Shown here piece after piece: positions 1 through 10,758 of a stretch of 64,000 nucleotides of DNA. The DNA lies in NCBI GenBank assembly GCA_963853835.1, contig OY970824.1, forward strand, positions 43,234,227 to 43,298,226, read 5' to 3'. This stretch comes from Calendula officinalis (taxonomy: Eukaryota > Streptophyta > Magnoliopsida > Asterales > Asteraceae). The position numbers and the translations under genes were made by a program. The notes beneath the pieces are model-generated. The model was not told the DNA's origin, did not search any database, and was given only the letters and a program-made list of their open reading frames with translations. Every line of letters begins with the position of its first letter. Positions within the stretch are counted from its first letter, which is position 1.

Positions 1-415
1 AGGTGTTATGTAGTATCATTTCTTGTATCTCTTGTCTCTCTTGTACCATGTATCATACTTATACGTCTAATGAGAATACTTGTTATGATCCTAACTGAAG
101 TTGAGCTAGCTAATTTTCCTTACAACACGTTATCAGCACTTTGCTCCAAGTCGTTCATCGTTCATCATTAAAGAATGTTCTTCCCACATATTGCAAAGTA
201 AGTTTTTCTTGAACCAATATGTTTATTTTTTAGTTTATACAACTTGAAAGATAAAATAGATATGGAAAACATATTGTTTTTTATTGTTGGATTAAGAAAA
301 ACAACAATATATTTGTTGGATCATACGAATTTTTTATTATCTTCATAATATATTTGCTTACAACAAGTAACATTTTTGTTTATGAACTTTATTCATATTT
401 TTAGATTTTATGAAC
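1..415 (+). repeat. LTR end and leader of an unidentified Copia-like element (partial)
   Basis: The stretch ACACGTTATCAGCAC at about 124-138 resembles a primer-binding site used by some plant Copia elements and follows a sequence ending in CTTACA, as an LTR end would. Homology between elements A and B stops at about 416, so 1-415 is a different unit. No coding frame is visible. The left edge is outside the window and no target duplication could be tested. Low confidence. Confidence 0.25.
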
Positions 416-2646
416 AGATTAGTTCGTTTTAGCACGGCCGTGCATTCTATCAGTTTTCCATCATGTCAAGGGACCCATAAATATCTCTCCTAAAAAGGAG
501 GCGCAATTACCATCTTGTTACATTTCGATTCAAAATACAACATCCTCTGTACCAGTAACGCCTCGTATGACAATCATGTTTCAGAATTGTCTAAGACAAA
601 CAAAAGTACAGTTGTCATAGTATCCCAAACCAAATACCTCAGGCTTAAGGACAATCCTAGTGATTAAAAATTTTGAACTTTTCAACCACGTAGTATTATC
701 ACGGTGGTCAATCCAATATTCGTCGATACGACAGAATATCACCGATATTAGGTATACAACAAAACTTGTGTAGCTATCTTCAAGAAATCTCGAATCTTCC
801 ACCATATATCGCGATGAAGTTAACGTCCCATCAAGGTTCCCACCAAGACGAGTAGTCACGGATTTATACCTTCTGAATAAAATATATTTTATTCATGGAT
901 ATTCTAAAACATACAAATTCTGAATAACAATGATACTAATTCATGTATCATTCCTAACTGGACCAAGATACTGAATTATTACTGGATCATTACTTATTCT
1001 TTTTGTTCGTTTAATGACTCATTTACTTGTAACTTTATCACTAATTAAAATTTAATCATTTCTATTAAACAAAAGACATAAGACGAGTATTCGAAAAATA
1101 CTATAACTTTTGTCTTTGCTAGATTTTGTTCTTGCAACATAAGAACATATTCTAGTCATGCCTTTTATAAAATTCGGTAAACATAGGAGGATTGTAAATT
1201 AACTCCTTAGTTTCTTGAATTTATAAAATTCACCTTGTAACTAAACCTCTTTTAGTTACTGATTTGTAGATACTTACTAGTTAAAGAAATATCCTAAAAT
1301 GATTAATTTATTCACTTAGACTGTGAATATCCTATTAGATATGCAATAATTAATCACAAGACTTGTGCCCACGCTATTAGGCTTGCAATAATCTAATTAA
1401 CGATCATTTATTATTTCTCTTAACTCTTTGGCAAATGACTTGGTAATATCTTGTTTGGTAATATCTTACTAACTTACTAAATGCATTAATACCTTTAATG
1501 AATTATGTTAGTCATAGCTCCCACTATCTTTTATGGAATATAAGCATCACTTAAATTATTACTTTGACTAAGTCAAGATTCTGTCTTTCTTGGTCAAAAA
1601 CTTATAGTTTAATCTTTTAAGAATTTATCAATTATTAAAGTCATCCTTTGGATTTTGTGAATATCCAATATTCCTGTTTAGGGAATCATGACTTTCATTG
1701 ATCACTGTATCTAACAAGTGTGAAATACTTGTAATGATACTTCCAATTCTTAAATACTTTAGTATCTTTTAAGAACTTCATTTAATGACAAAGTCATTTA
1801 TTGGATTTCATAAATATCCAACATTCCTATTAGGGAATTATGACTTGATTAAATAGTGTATTTATTACAAGTATGAAACACTTGCATTAATACCTTTAGT
1901 TCTTAAATAATTTTAATATAGTTTGACCATTTTAAGAGTTTATTAATGTCTAAGTCATTCTTTGGATTTTTGCGAATATCCAATATTCCTTATCAGGGAA
2001 TTATGACTTCATTAAATTCCTTTATCACAAGTATGAAACACTTGTAATAATACTCTTAAAGTATATCTTGATTATATCCAATATAATCATACTATATTAA
2101 TACTAGTATCCTTTTAAAACTTACCATCATAAGTAATGTTCTTTACTTAAGATGTTTTAAATAAGTTCAATGAAACTTTGAACTTGTCCTTTCCATAAAA
2201 TTCTTTGAATACTTTTGTTATAAGAACTTTCTAATTTTCTAAGTATCTAAGCAAATGAGCTCTTTAATATATTATCATTCATCATTCAACCAAATAAAGC
2301 ATAAGATTATTAAGAAGAAAAAACTTGTCATACTAATAACATTCCAGTAACAAACTTGACTAGTATAACCATCACATATGCATATTGATTAAAAATAATT
2401 CGTTCATGGATTCAAACAGATAAAATCAAAAACCGAGTTTTAACATAATAATAAAAAAAGATTTATCTCAAAAATAAAATTTGTTTCATGAACCAAATAA
2501 AAATACTGAATTATTAAGATTAAGATCAAAGTGCATGTGGGATCATCATCTCATGCTAGGTCATCTCACTTTCCATCACCTCTTGCAATAAACGATTGCA
2601 AAATTTGGATCACTCGTAATAAACTTTACAAGTAGAAAGCGATTAT
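416..2646 (-). repeat. Non-coding 3' region of element B
   Basis: AT-rich sequence matching, in reverse, about 25860-27650 of element A. It contains repeated blocks built on ATATCCAAYATTCCT followed by AGGGAATTATGAC, which recur at about 1665, 1820 and 1975. No pol gene is present. A 92-codon minus frame at 581-859 lies in its most conserved part and is listed separately. Confidence 0.6.
581..859 (-). other. Conserved short frame in the 3' region of element B (coding status doubtful)
   Basis: This 92-codon minus-strand frame shares blocks such as RLGGNLDGTLTSSRY and YWIDHRDNT with the 71-codon frame at 27199-27414 of element A. Agreement is interrupted in the middle by compensating indels and the two frames end differently. 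That fits a conserved nucleotide element as well as a small protein. I recognise no domain. It lies well downstream of gag, where an autonomous Copia element would carry pol. Confidence 0.3.
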
Positions 2647-2649
2647 CTA

Positions 2650-3040
2650 GAAGTTGGTCAAGTCAACTGAGGAGCTTGCATTGCCTTCTACCCTTTGACC
2701 CTCGCCACTGCCAAGACACCGATTCTTAGTCCTTGTCTTCTTTGGCTTTACCTTCTTGACCTTTTGTTTGACTCCATTACCCTTAGGCACGTCTTGGCTG
2801 AGATCGGTTTTACCCTTTATCTTTCCTCTTCGCCTCTTTCTCTTTTCACTACCATCATCGGTTACTACGAGATCATTCTTAAAATTGGTCACCAAAATCA
2901 ACTCAGTAGTCTTGAGCAGGGAATGTAGCTCAGCAATGGATTGCTCCATATTATGCATGTTGTAGTTAACTATATAAGGCTTATAGTCATCTGACAATGA
3001 GTTGAGTATCATTACTGTTTCTACCTGCAACGGTACTGGT
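2650..3040 (-). pseudogene. Copia-type gag remnant of element B, C-terminal part
   Basis: The minus frame contains the gag block SDDYKPYIVNYNMHNMEQSI and a lysine-rich stretch (KVKKVKPKK), which align with the gag of element A near 25490-25560 and 25720-25770. The CCHC zinc knuckle that A keeps is missing: only its first Cys region remains before the frame runs into Gly/Ser-rich residues. The N-terminal part continues at 7166-7480, separated by the hAT insertion. The product would have been the capsid/nucleocapsid polyprotein. It is not functional in this state. Confidence 0.75.
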
Positions 3041-3048
3041 GTCCTAGT
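3041..3048. repeat. Target site duplication of the hAT element (left)
   Basis: GTCCTAGT here is repeated exactly at 7159-7166. An 8-bp duplication is the hallmark of the hAT superfamily. Confidence 0.9.
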
Positions 3049-3059
3049 TAGGGATGCAA

Positions 3060-3240
3060 AAATGACCCGCGAGTTCGGGTACCCGCGGGTACCCGAGTCT
3101 TACGGGGCGGGTATTACCCGTCTAAACGGGTTACGGGTCGGGGGGTTGGGTTTAAATTTTATACCCGAGAGCGAGTACGGGTCGGGTACGAGTTTTATAA
3201 TACCCGCACCGTTTATACCCAACCCGAATATATATATTAA
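3060..3240. repeat. Left subterminal repeat region of the hAT
   Basis: Clustered GGGTACCC palindromes and ACCCGNNN repeats make this a GC-rich island in AT-rich DNA. A matching region lies at about 6985-7150. In hAT elements such subterminal repeats bind transposase; that role here is inference. Confidence 0.6.
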
Positions 3241-3866
3241 CTAGCTTCAAAGCCCGCCCGACTGGGCGGGCATGCTTCGGGATATACATAGAAAAATAAT
3301 AAAAATATTGATACCGTTGAAATAACATAACAAACTATAATTGAAATGATGACAAATAATTTTTGATACATGAATAAATACTTTACCTCTAAATTGCTAT
3401 CAAGAGTAGTATATTTTGGATTAGTTGCAATCAATGCATCTTCACAAAGCTTTATTGCCTTATGTAATTAAGAAATTGGAGATACATCCGGGGGTTGTAT
3501 TATCAAGTATGTATTGTATATAAAATGAAGAATTAGTAATATGATTAATTAATGTAACCATTATTTTATTAACCCTCGTCCAATTGACTTGTGCTTGCCC
3601 TTGTGTTAAATAAATATTTCTTTACTAACCTCCTTGAGAACCAGTCTTTCACTCAATATATATAATGCCAACCTGCAAACCCACCAAACAAAATTGTCAT
3701 TTAACAGCCCACACACACACATAGAGATATATCATATCTTGAGGAAAAGGCCAATTTCTAAGTGAGATTCACACACACACACACAGAGAGAAATGGGTAG
3801 GTCGCTGCTGTGACAAAGAAAATGTAAAAAGAGGGTCATGGCCTCCTAAAGAAGATGCAAAGCTCA
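3241..3866. other. Non-coding part of the hAT left of the captured gene
   Basis: AT-rich sequence with two CA microsatellites, at about 3710-3722 and 3768-3783. I see no gene in it. Around 3790-3866 degraded sequence may continue the captured myosin gene, but the reading frame is lost. Confidence 0.4.
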
Positions 3867-6323
3867 AAACCTTCATTGAGTTACCATTACTCGTTTACAC
3901 AATGCATCTTCCAAACCCGTAGCATCACACCTAAAATATATTTTATTAAATTCATTATTAATTTATATAAAATTAACACAATTTTATACAATTCACCTAA
4001 ATAGTTCTGCACTCATTTTTAGATGAAATTTAGCTTTATCGTCCTTTAAAATTGAAGAATCAGCATCTTTTTTGCTAATTCCAACAATATCCTTAGCTCT
4101 CCTTGTGGCAAGATACTCATGGGCCTCATTAACACCAACCAATTCATAGCATTTTGATTGGTTGAGATAGTGAAAAGATTTTGGGCTTCCCAGTTTATAC
4201 TTCTCAATTTCCTGATTAAAAAATAAAATATTTATTAAGGTTGTAAAGTATAATGATTATAAATTATTTTATAAAAAAACACCCATTGTGGTGCTGCACA
4301 TAAAAGGTAAAAACAATGATAATTGCATTCGGGATCATTTATTTGGCAAACACGAGATCTTTCTAGAAGATAAGTTCTTATGGCTGCTCCAGATATTCTT
4401 CCATGCTTATCAAACTGGATCTCAACAAATTTTCCAAAACGACTGAAAAAAGTATAAAATATAAGAAAATATTCAATTAATTTAATAACCGCTAATCTGT
4501 AAAGTTTCAAGCCTACCAAAAAAACAGCAAGTCACCTGGAATTGTTATTTCTAACAGTTTTAGCATTGCTAAATGCTTCAAGAACTGGATTCGACTGCAA
4601 TCACAAGGGTACCATAAGTGTAATTACAATATTAATAATAATAAAGATAATATTAATGAGATAAAGTACAGATTAATTATAATTAAGTAGTTAGTTATAA
4701 ATAGAACTATACGTCATGTATCATACTTCTAGAACTTGTTGTTCATAAGTAACGGCCTTCAGTTACTTTCCTTCCACCCAAATAAGCAAGATATCTCATC
4801 AGCATTTTTATTGTCTCAGTTTTACCTGCTCCACTTTCACCACTGACCAAAATTGAATTACTTCTTCCCTCTTTTACCATAGCCCTAATTTCAAAAAGAA
4901 AAAAAATATAGTTACAAAATTGCATAATGAGGTAAAATACTATGCTTGTTTTCTCAATCTGAGTAAAATACTATTCTTTTCTCTAATTTCAGGAATTTAC
5001 CACCTTAAACTATCCAATTAAGGTAACATTTAAAGGTAAAAAACCAAAATTATCGATTTTAATCAGTTAAAAACTCCATTATATTTCATGTCATGCATAG
5101 ACACATGACATGAAATATAGTGGAGCTTGAACCGGTTAAGATCGATAATTTAGGATTTTTTTTACCATTAAATGTTACCTTAAGTGAATAGTTTAAAGTT
5201 AAATATTCTTGAAATTAGAGAAAATAAGCATAATATATTACTCTAAAATGCAAATTTTTGTATTTGAAGAAATGAAAATGACCTGTAAGACACATCAGCA
5301 ACTGCAAATACATGGGTACTCAATTCTCCAAATGGTGCTCCTTTATATTCATCCATCATATGACCACCATACAAATGAGGTAGTTTTTGGAACGGATTTA
5401 TTGCAATTAGAATATTTCCATTTTTTAGTCTGTAATAATGGTTTAATATTAAACAAAATAGTCATAGATTTTTAAGATTAAAAGGTTACTTACATAAATT
5501 TCATTGAGTTCATATCTGCTTCATAATTTCTGCACAACTCCTGGCTCATGTAAATAAGATAGTTTTGTCATGTCATCAACACCGCAGGCTGGCGCTTCCA
5601 TATCCTTTGGATATACATTTGATAACTTAGCAACAACCTAAAAAAAATTGTAATGATGTTATTTATTTAAACAACATTTAGTCGAAATATATCGTTAAAA
5701 AACATTGTGTTTTTAAAATTAATTTTACCTTTTTTAGGCCTTTGGAATCACGAGTCTCGATTTCAGCTTCTTGACCATTAATCTTTGTTACTCTCCCACC
5801 AATCCATGCTTCCTCTAAATCTTCAACCCAAACATGAGATCCTACTATAAAATTCACTGCAGTACTCTGTTGTACAGTCATATATATACATAATTATGTA
5901 TCTATTTACAGATGTATGTACACATATGTATCATTTATGTATGTTTGTCTAAATACATATAAGTTGGCAGTTAAACTTTCTAATTTCAAACTGTAATACT
6001 CTAAATTTCATCTGTAGATCAATAATCAAGATCAATAATTATCATCAAACCTAATTTAAACAGTCAAATACACACAAAAAAAGTACATGAAAAAGTGAAA
6101 TTAAGAAAGAGGAGATTCCTAGAAAAGTAAACCCTGTAATGGATTATACTTCCAATTCTCAGTTTTTATGTTTTTGCTTGAACAGATGAAAAGAAAACTC
6201 AACGGAAGAGACAATTAAAACAAATCTGATACCATCATGAATTGTAACAGATTAGAATCAGCTTATTAATTGATTAAACATAAAAGTAGTGAGGAATAAA
6301 GAAGTAACCCTAGTCGGAGACAT
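3867..6323 (-). pseudogene. Captured N-terminal motor fragment of a plant class XI myosin
   Basis: Eight exon-like blocks are readable on the minus strand, mostly with GT..AG borders. They are the N-terminal SH3-like block (5866-5729, GSHVWVEDLEEAWIGG), 5637-5494 (PKDMEAPACGVDDMTKLSYL), 5429-5283 (GNILIAINPFQ), 4884-4727 with the P-loop GESGAGKTET, 4594-4536 (switch I region, NAKTVRNNNSR), 4442-4283 (FGKFVEIQFD), 4211-3997 (YKLGSPKSFHYLNQS) and 3930 to about 3873 (LEDALCKRVMVT). A possible first exon has its ATG at 6323-6321. Myosin XI drives organelle transport on actin, but this copy lacks most of the motor, the IQ motifs and the tail. It also has a nonsense codon (about 5525), a frameshift (about 4745) and a loss of about 25 residues after VGISKK. 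It is a transduplicated fragment, not a working gene. Confidence 0.9.
4727..4884 (-). pseudogene. Myosin exon with ATP-binding P-loop (inside the hAT)
   Basis: The block contains the intact P-loop GESGAGKTET followed by KMLMRYLAYLGGR, diagnostic of myosin motors. Downstream, TEGR is followed by a short out-of-frame stretch. EQQVLE then resumes in another frame before a GTATGA donor, so a small indel has broken the exon. Confidence 0.85.
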
Positions 6324-6984
6324 CGCCTCCAACAAAGACTTGCAGCTGAGTAAAGTTCGTACTGGGAAGGGGGAATTGTGGATTCTATAACATGTAACCG
6401 ATTTTGTTTGGGATTTTAATATGATGGAGAAGCTGGAATCATGGCTGCATCAGAGGAATAAGAAGGCTTCACTGAAATCACGGCTTCCTCAAGGGCTTTA
6501 CGAAGAGAAGGCTTTATGGTCACCGGTTGAACCTCTTACTTTGGATAAGGCGATGGTATTTTTCTCATCAGGTAGCAGGGGAATATGAATTAGGTTGTTT
6601 GTTCGAGAATCTCTTGCAGGCGAATTAGGGTTGCATCGGAGCAGTTGAATGAGGTGGTGGAGAACGTATTGTGGTGTTTGTGAGCAAATCAGTCGACCAA
6701 CCCTGGAATTACACGTGGAATAAAGGACGAATCATAGAGCTGCATAGTGGTGACATGTCAAAACCAAATCGAATGTACCTGCATATATAGGGGAAGATGT
6801 ATAATTTTTTTAATACAGGTTTAGACCATTAGTCACTACCCAAACTTAACCCAACATTTAATATGTCATTAGCTCAATCTAATAATGGTTAAAATTTGGC
6901 TCGTTTCCCGTTAGTCTATTACGTATTGAACGAAATAAGTCTGAACTAACTAAGAGTATAAAATGTTTTAGCTATATTGTTTAA
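6324..6984 (+). other. Region upstream of the captured myosin start, with a short forward frame
   Basis: On the plus strand a frame of about 55 codons starts with ATGATGGAGAAGCTGG at 6421 and ends at about 6588. It is not AT-rich like its surroundings and reads as plausible coding sequence (MEKLESWLHQRNKKASLK). It could be the first exon of a gene that was divergent from the myosin gene at the captured locus. I do not recognise the product. The rest is AT-rich and empty. Confidence 0.3.
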
Positions 6985-7158
6985 TTTTGTAATTGAACGG
7001 GTACCCGTCGGGTTCCCCGTACCCGACGGGGATTTTTCTACCCAAACCCGATGGGGATTTGACCGGGTACGGGGCGAGTACGGGTATAGGAATAGCGGGT
7101 CGGGTACGGGTACGGGTTTTGCAGTACCCGCTATTACCCGTACCCGTTTGCATCTCTA

Positions 7159-7166
7159 GTCCTAGT
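7159..7166. repeat. Target site duplication of the hAT element (right)
   Basis: GTCCTAGT, identical to 3041-3048. Confidence 0.9.
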
Positions 7167-7480
7167 CATTCAAGATGATCCATGTGCTCTTTCATTTTCA
7201 TGACGTGAGCACTCATTGATGATCCCTTAACTATCTTGCAAGAGTTGAACGCTCTACAAGTGTAATATGCTTGTCCTGGTTCATTTCTAGCATTCACGGC
7301 AGGGGCATTTAGTTTAACTCTTTCTAGGACATTTCCATTTCTCTTATGCCTAAGCATAATCCGAAGATCACGCTTCCAATTGAGAAACTTTTACCTAGTC
7401 AATTCGTCCTTTTCTAGAAACAAGCGTAGTGAGAGATTATTGGTACGTGTCGTTGTGGCTGTTATTGGGATCTACAAATC
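7166..7480 (-). pseudogene. Copia-type gag remnant of element B, N-terminal part
   Basis: The minus-strand reading aligns with the gag of element A: an N-terminal Thr/Asn/Ser stretch near 7470, then RHKRNGNVLERV, then FNSCKIVKGSSMSAHVMKMK. The start codon equivalent to A's ATG at 25013 appears lost. About 150 bases between QAYYT and the FNSCK block are missing relative to A. The frame continues at 3040-2650 beyond the hAT. Confidence 0.75.
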
Positions 7481-7561
7481 AAACCCAGTTTAATTAGTAA
7501 TCATCAACAAACATCTTTTAAACAAATATATTATAAACCCATAATTAATTGTTTAGACCTA

Positions 7562-7985
7562 GGATCCATATTTCACATTCTCGCCGCAAGGTTTGGGCAC
7601 TTCCCGACGAGACATGTTATTTCTGGTAGGTAACATCCTTACCAATCGCACCAAGACTTGGTACAATTTCTAGGGGTCGTAGAATGTATAGACTTTTAAC
7701 TTACTACAACTTTGTACAATCTAATTGAACATTTCTAGTTGCAATAAAGTCTAGTATGTTTATTCTACTCAATTACTTTTTGGGCCTAGACTCCCGATTA
7801 TCACCAAAGTATATCATACCATCTAAGACAGTGCGATGTTCTGCTCCGGGACTCCCGATTATCATAGAATCTTATGCACCCTAACACTCGCAATGATTTG
7901 AATCCATATCTAAGGTTCTTTCTCCTTACAATATGAATATCGTTGAACAAGTGAGGTGTTCCATTAGGGGGGGGGGGGGTAGTAC
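7562..7985 (-). promoter_or_regulatory. Conserved pre-gag leader block (copy in B)
   Basis: This block matches 24530-24925 in element A and 57666-58030 in element E, including GCAAGGTTTGGGCACTTCCC and two GGACTCCCGATTATC motifs. It sits less than 100 nt upstream of gag in each element. Conservation in an otherwise fast-diverging leader suggests an RNA signal for packaging, dimerisation or translation; that role is inference. Confidence 0.5.
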
Positions 7986-9639
7986 TTAGATCTAAGATTT
8001 TCTTGGGTTTGTTTAGGTCTTAAAATGTGCGAATTGTATACTCAAGAATTCTACAAGACGCCTTTTTAAATCTTAAAACTTATTCATGTTTTAATCCTTC
8101 ATTTAAAATGTGCGACTTGTATACTCAAGAATTCTACAAGACGCCCTTTTTAAATTTCTTTTAAAACTTATAGTTTCAAAAATTGCGCGATTTATATGTA
8201 TACCTAAAACGAGGTGTACAAAACGTTTTACTAAGTTTTGTGAAAAACCTTTTCTTTTATAAAACTTGCTTGTTTTATTTACTTGAAAAACTTGAACCTT
8301 ATGTTAAACTTTAAAATGTGAATTTTAATTTCTTTATGACTCATGAACTTGAATCATAATCCTAGTTTAGCACACATTGTCTTTCACTTATTTAATAAAT
8401 TATTAAACATTTATTTTAACTTATTAGGTTTGCCCAAAATTATGTCCTAAGGACACATTTATAGACTTTGTGATTTTCTTGCGTAGCTCACACTAATTCC
8501 AACAATTATGGTGGAACTTGAGACAAACACAGTCACCGGTTTATACTTGGTGAACACTAATAAACTTATTATATAAAAACTATATATAATAATTTTATTT
8601 TGTTTATATCATTCTTGTACTTAACTTAGACTAGTTAAATATAGGTTATAAAGTTTTCTTGTTATTTAACTTTTGATCTTTTAATCTAGTATTTTACATA
8701 ACTCGTAATGTACTTATATTATACTTGTATAATTAACTAGTTATAATAACTTATAACTTTATACACCTTATAATATTAATATATAACTTTGTACATTTTT
8801 TAGTTAATAATATAATCTTAACTTATACTATTTCTAGTTATAATGAGATTATAACTTTGTACATACTAGTTTTAATTATATTTACAACATATACAAAAGC
8901 TAGTTATATTATAATCTCATAGATCAAAATAACAATTCTTTTAATGTTCCATTTTAACTTGTATTTTATATATATATAATTTGTTTACTTAAAACCTTAT
9001 AATATTCTAATAAGAATATTACACTTAGTAGTTTATCCTTATGTATTTTAACTTAATCTAATTAAAATACGTATAAACTATTTTTTATCTTTTAATATAT
9101 ATTATCTTTTAAATGTTTGTAAAATTTCGAAAAATATATGTGCACTTTTTCGAAATATATGTATACTTAAAAATACAACTTGTTAATTTTAGAACCTTTT
9201 AAAATTAACACCTCTTTTAATCCTTAATAACATTTAATTAATAAAACCCTAATCTTGTTGTTGATCTATAAAAACTAGGGTTCTGACTTTCATGATCAAA
9301 AACATCATTTATTCGAAAATTAAATCCTAATTAAATTATAGGATTCAAACTAACTAGATTTTATCCTTTAATTTTATATTTTGTTTTGAATACTTGTTTA
9401 TATCCAAATCAATCCTATCTAAACAATTATCTTTGTTTGTGTTCCAGGATAGATTATAACTTTAACAAATTTATTAAAACATTTTTAATCTAAACCTTTT
9501 AGACAAAAACTGTGTCTAGATTTTTAGGCTTAAAAAACTAGTTTTAATAAACTCATTAAAACAATAATCAAGCCTTCTTAAAGATAGACTTGTTTAAGTT
9601 TCTAGATTCTAGACTATGATTTTGATTAATCATCTTAAC

Positions 9640-9900
9640 CAATTAGACTAAGCTAGTTTAATTTTCTTGGTCATAGGGTTCTTTTTAGGGTTTCGAAAAA
9701 TCAAAGGGAAGAATCTTTTTGCCCAATTAAACTAGTTTAACATACTAGGTCATAGGGTTCTTTTATGAATTTCGAAAAATAGGAGCGGAAGAATCCTTTT
9801 GACCAATTAAACTTAACTAGTTTAATGTTCTTGGTCCTAGGGTTCTTTGCTTATTTTCGAAAAACCAAGGGGAGGGAAAAGAATCCTTTTGACCAATTAA
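9640..9900 (-). repeat. Three-unit leader tandem repeat (element B)
   Basis: Units of about 80 bp centred on CTAGTTTAATGTTCTTGGTC, each with a TTTCGAAAA block and GAATCCTTTTGACCAATTAA. Related arrays occur at 22961-23190 and 63240-63560. Confidence 0.7.
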
Positions 9901-9924
9901 TCTTTTTTAGATATTTAAATCAAC

Positions 9925-9938
9925 ACTCTGATACCACT
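9925..9938 (-). promoter_or_regulatory. Primer-binding site of element B
   Basis: The minus strand reads GTGGTATCAGAGTG directly after the LTR end. It is complementary to the 3' end of initiator-Met tRNA, the usual primer of plant Copia elements, with the last bases mutated. Confidence 0.75.
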
Positions 9939-10159
9939 GAAGGGTTTCATAACACTGATCGACCACTTGGGTCAACCACCTAGTCAACTGATTCGAACCA
10001 TAACTGATAAGAACATGAACTTGTTCTTACCGGTTGAACCAACTAGCTAGTTTAATCCCTAAAGCGGAAATGAGATTAAACTTCATCCTTAAACCCTAAA
10101 GGATTGGGGAAGTTGGAAATCTAGACTAGATTAACAAGAAAGGAAGCTTGTATGAAGAA
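9939..10159 (-). repeat. 5' LTR of element B, tail part
   Basis: The 3' part of B's 5' LTR, ending (minus strand) in GAAACCCTTCA before the primer site. The LTR is split by element C; its head part is 21615-22494, giving about 1.1 kb in total, the same as the family's intact LTRs. Confidence 0.85.
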
Positions 10160-10164
10160 CTCGG
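10160..10164. repeat. Target site duplication of element C (left)
   Basis: CTCGG, repeated exactly at 21615-21619. Confidence 0.9.
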
Positions 10165-10264
10165 TGTTAAGGCAAAAAGCCTTGCCCCTTTAGATCTTAA
10201 GATAACAAAACAACCTAGACTAGCTTTGATTAATATGTAGAATAATATAGCTAAGTTTAGGTCT

Positions 10265-10354
10265 GATACTGAGTGATCAGTATTGGAACTCAGTATCAGT
10301 ACTCAGTATCAGATAGTGATACTGAGTAGAAGGACTGAGTGATACTCAGTATAG
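10265..10354. promoter_or_regulatory. Palindromic motif cluster in the U3 of element C
   Basis: GATACTGAGT and its complement ACTCAGTATC alternate here: five TACTGAG/CTCAGTA cores in about 90 bp. They lie 95-185 bp upstream of the TATA box, the position of an enhancer. The cluster is repeated in the 3' LTR. LTR palindrome clusters are, as I recall, typical of Sireviruses. Confidence 0.75.
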
Positions 10355-10448
10355 TAACGGACTAAGATCAAATCCCTTGTTCTTAGTCATTTTCCTTACT
10401 TAGTCCTTCAGTTACTCCTTTGCTCATTATGTAAGATCTCTATAACAT

Positions 10449-10456
10449 TATAAATA
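10449..10456 (+). promoter_or_regulatory. TATA box of the element C LTR promoter
   Basis: TATAAATA in an AT-rich context, about 210 bp before the LTR end. Transcription would be expected to begin near 10480 (inference). Confidence 0.7.
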
Positions 10457-10662
10457 GAGATCATCTTGCAAAGGAGTACTTACCAATTTACTTTACACAT
10501 TCACATCTTTTGTAATTGATTAGTGGTCTTGTTATTCCGCAACAAGCCACATTTAGTGGATTTATACATTGACTATATTCTTGTGTTATCACTCTAATAT
10601 TTCTCTAAGTATAATAATCTATCAATTAACATTATAAACCAGGGTTGTTGTGACCTAACAAC

Positions 10663-10674
10663 TGGTATCAGAGC
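10663..10674 (+). promoter_or_regulatory. Primer-binding site of element C
   Basis: TGGTATCAGAGC, two bases after the LTR end. It is complementary to the 3' end of initiator-Met tRNA and primes minus-strand DNA synthesis. Confidence 0.95.
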
Positions 10675-10758
10675 AGGCTAAATAATCTTTTATTTAGTCG
10701 ATCTATAACCCTGGCAGCCATTTCCTACATCTATCCCTCCAACACTCAAAAATCCAAA

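Larger units (their letters stand above)
3049..7158. mobile_element. Non-autonomous hAT transposon carrying myosin XI exons (Pack-hAT)
   Basis: The ends are inverted repeats: TAGGGATGCAAA at the left and TTTGCATCTCTA at the right, one mismatch in 12. Both are flanked by the 8-bp duplication GTCCTAGT. Both subterminal regions are unusually GC-rich and packed with GGGTACCCG-type repeats, as expected of hAT transposase-binding regions. No transposase frame is visible, so movement would need a transposase in trans. The inside (about 3840-6330) carries host gene sequence with introns, so the capture was of genomic DNA, not cDNA. The element disrupts the gag of element B. Confidence 0.9.
7481..9924 (-). 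repeat. Long untranslated leader of element B
   Basis: AT-rich non-coding leader between primer site and gag. Three parts stand out. A block at 7562-7985 is conserved with elements A and E. A duplicated segment at about 8030-8160 carries ACTCAAGAATTCTACAAGACGCC twice. A three-unit tandem repeat lies at about 9640-9900. No coding frame is supported. Confidence 0.65.
416..10159 (-). mobile_element. Element B, reverse gag-only Copia-type LTR element (internal region plus LTR tail), interrupted by a hAT
   Basis: Read on the minus strand, this is a second copy of the family of element A (22495-29066). It runs from the LTR tail (10159-9939), a tRNA-Met-type primer site, a long AT-rich leader and a broken gag to a non-coding 3' region. 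The gag is interrupted by the hAT at 3049-7158. The rest of its 5' LTR lies at 21615-22494, beyond element C. Its 3' LTR is outside the window. No pol sequence was found. B entered the 5' LTR of element A, because the remainder of that LTR starts immediately after B at 22495. Confidence 0.8.
10165..10660 (+). repeat. 5' LTR of element C
   Basis: 496 bp, starting TGTTAAGGC and ending GACCTAACA. U3 holds five copies of TACTGAG/CTCAGTA within about 90 bp, arranged as 10-bp inverted pairs. A TATA box follows at 10449. It is nearly identical to 21119-21614. Confidence 0.95.

Noticed and set aside
2695..2965. Forward frames opposite the gag of element B
   Set aside because: Antisense shadows of the gag remnant; no domain and no start context.
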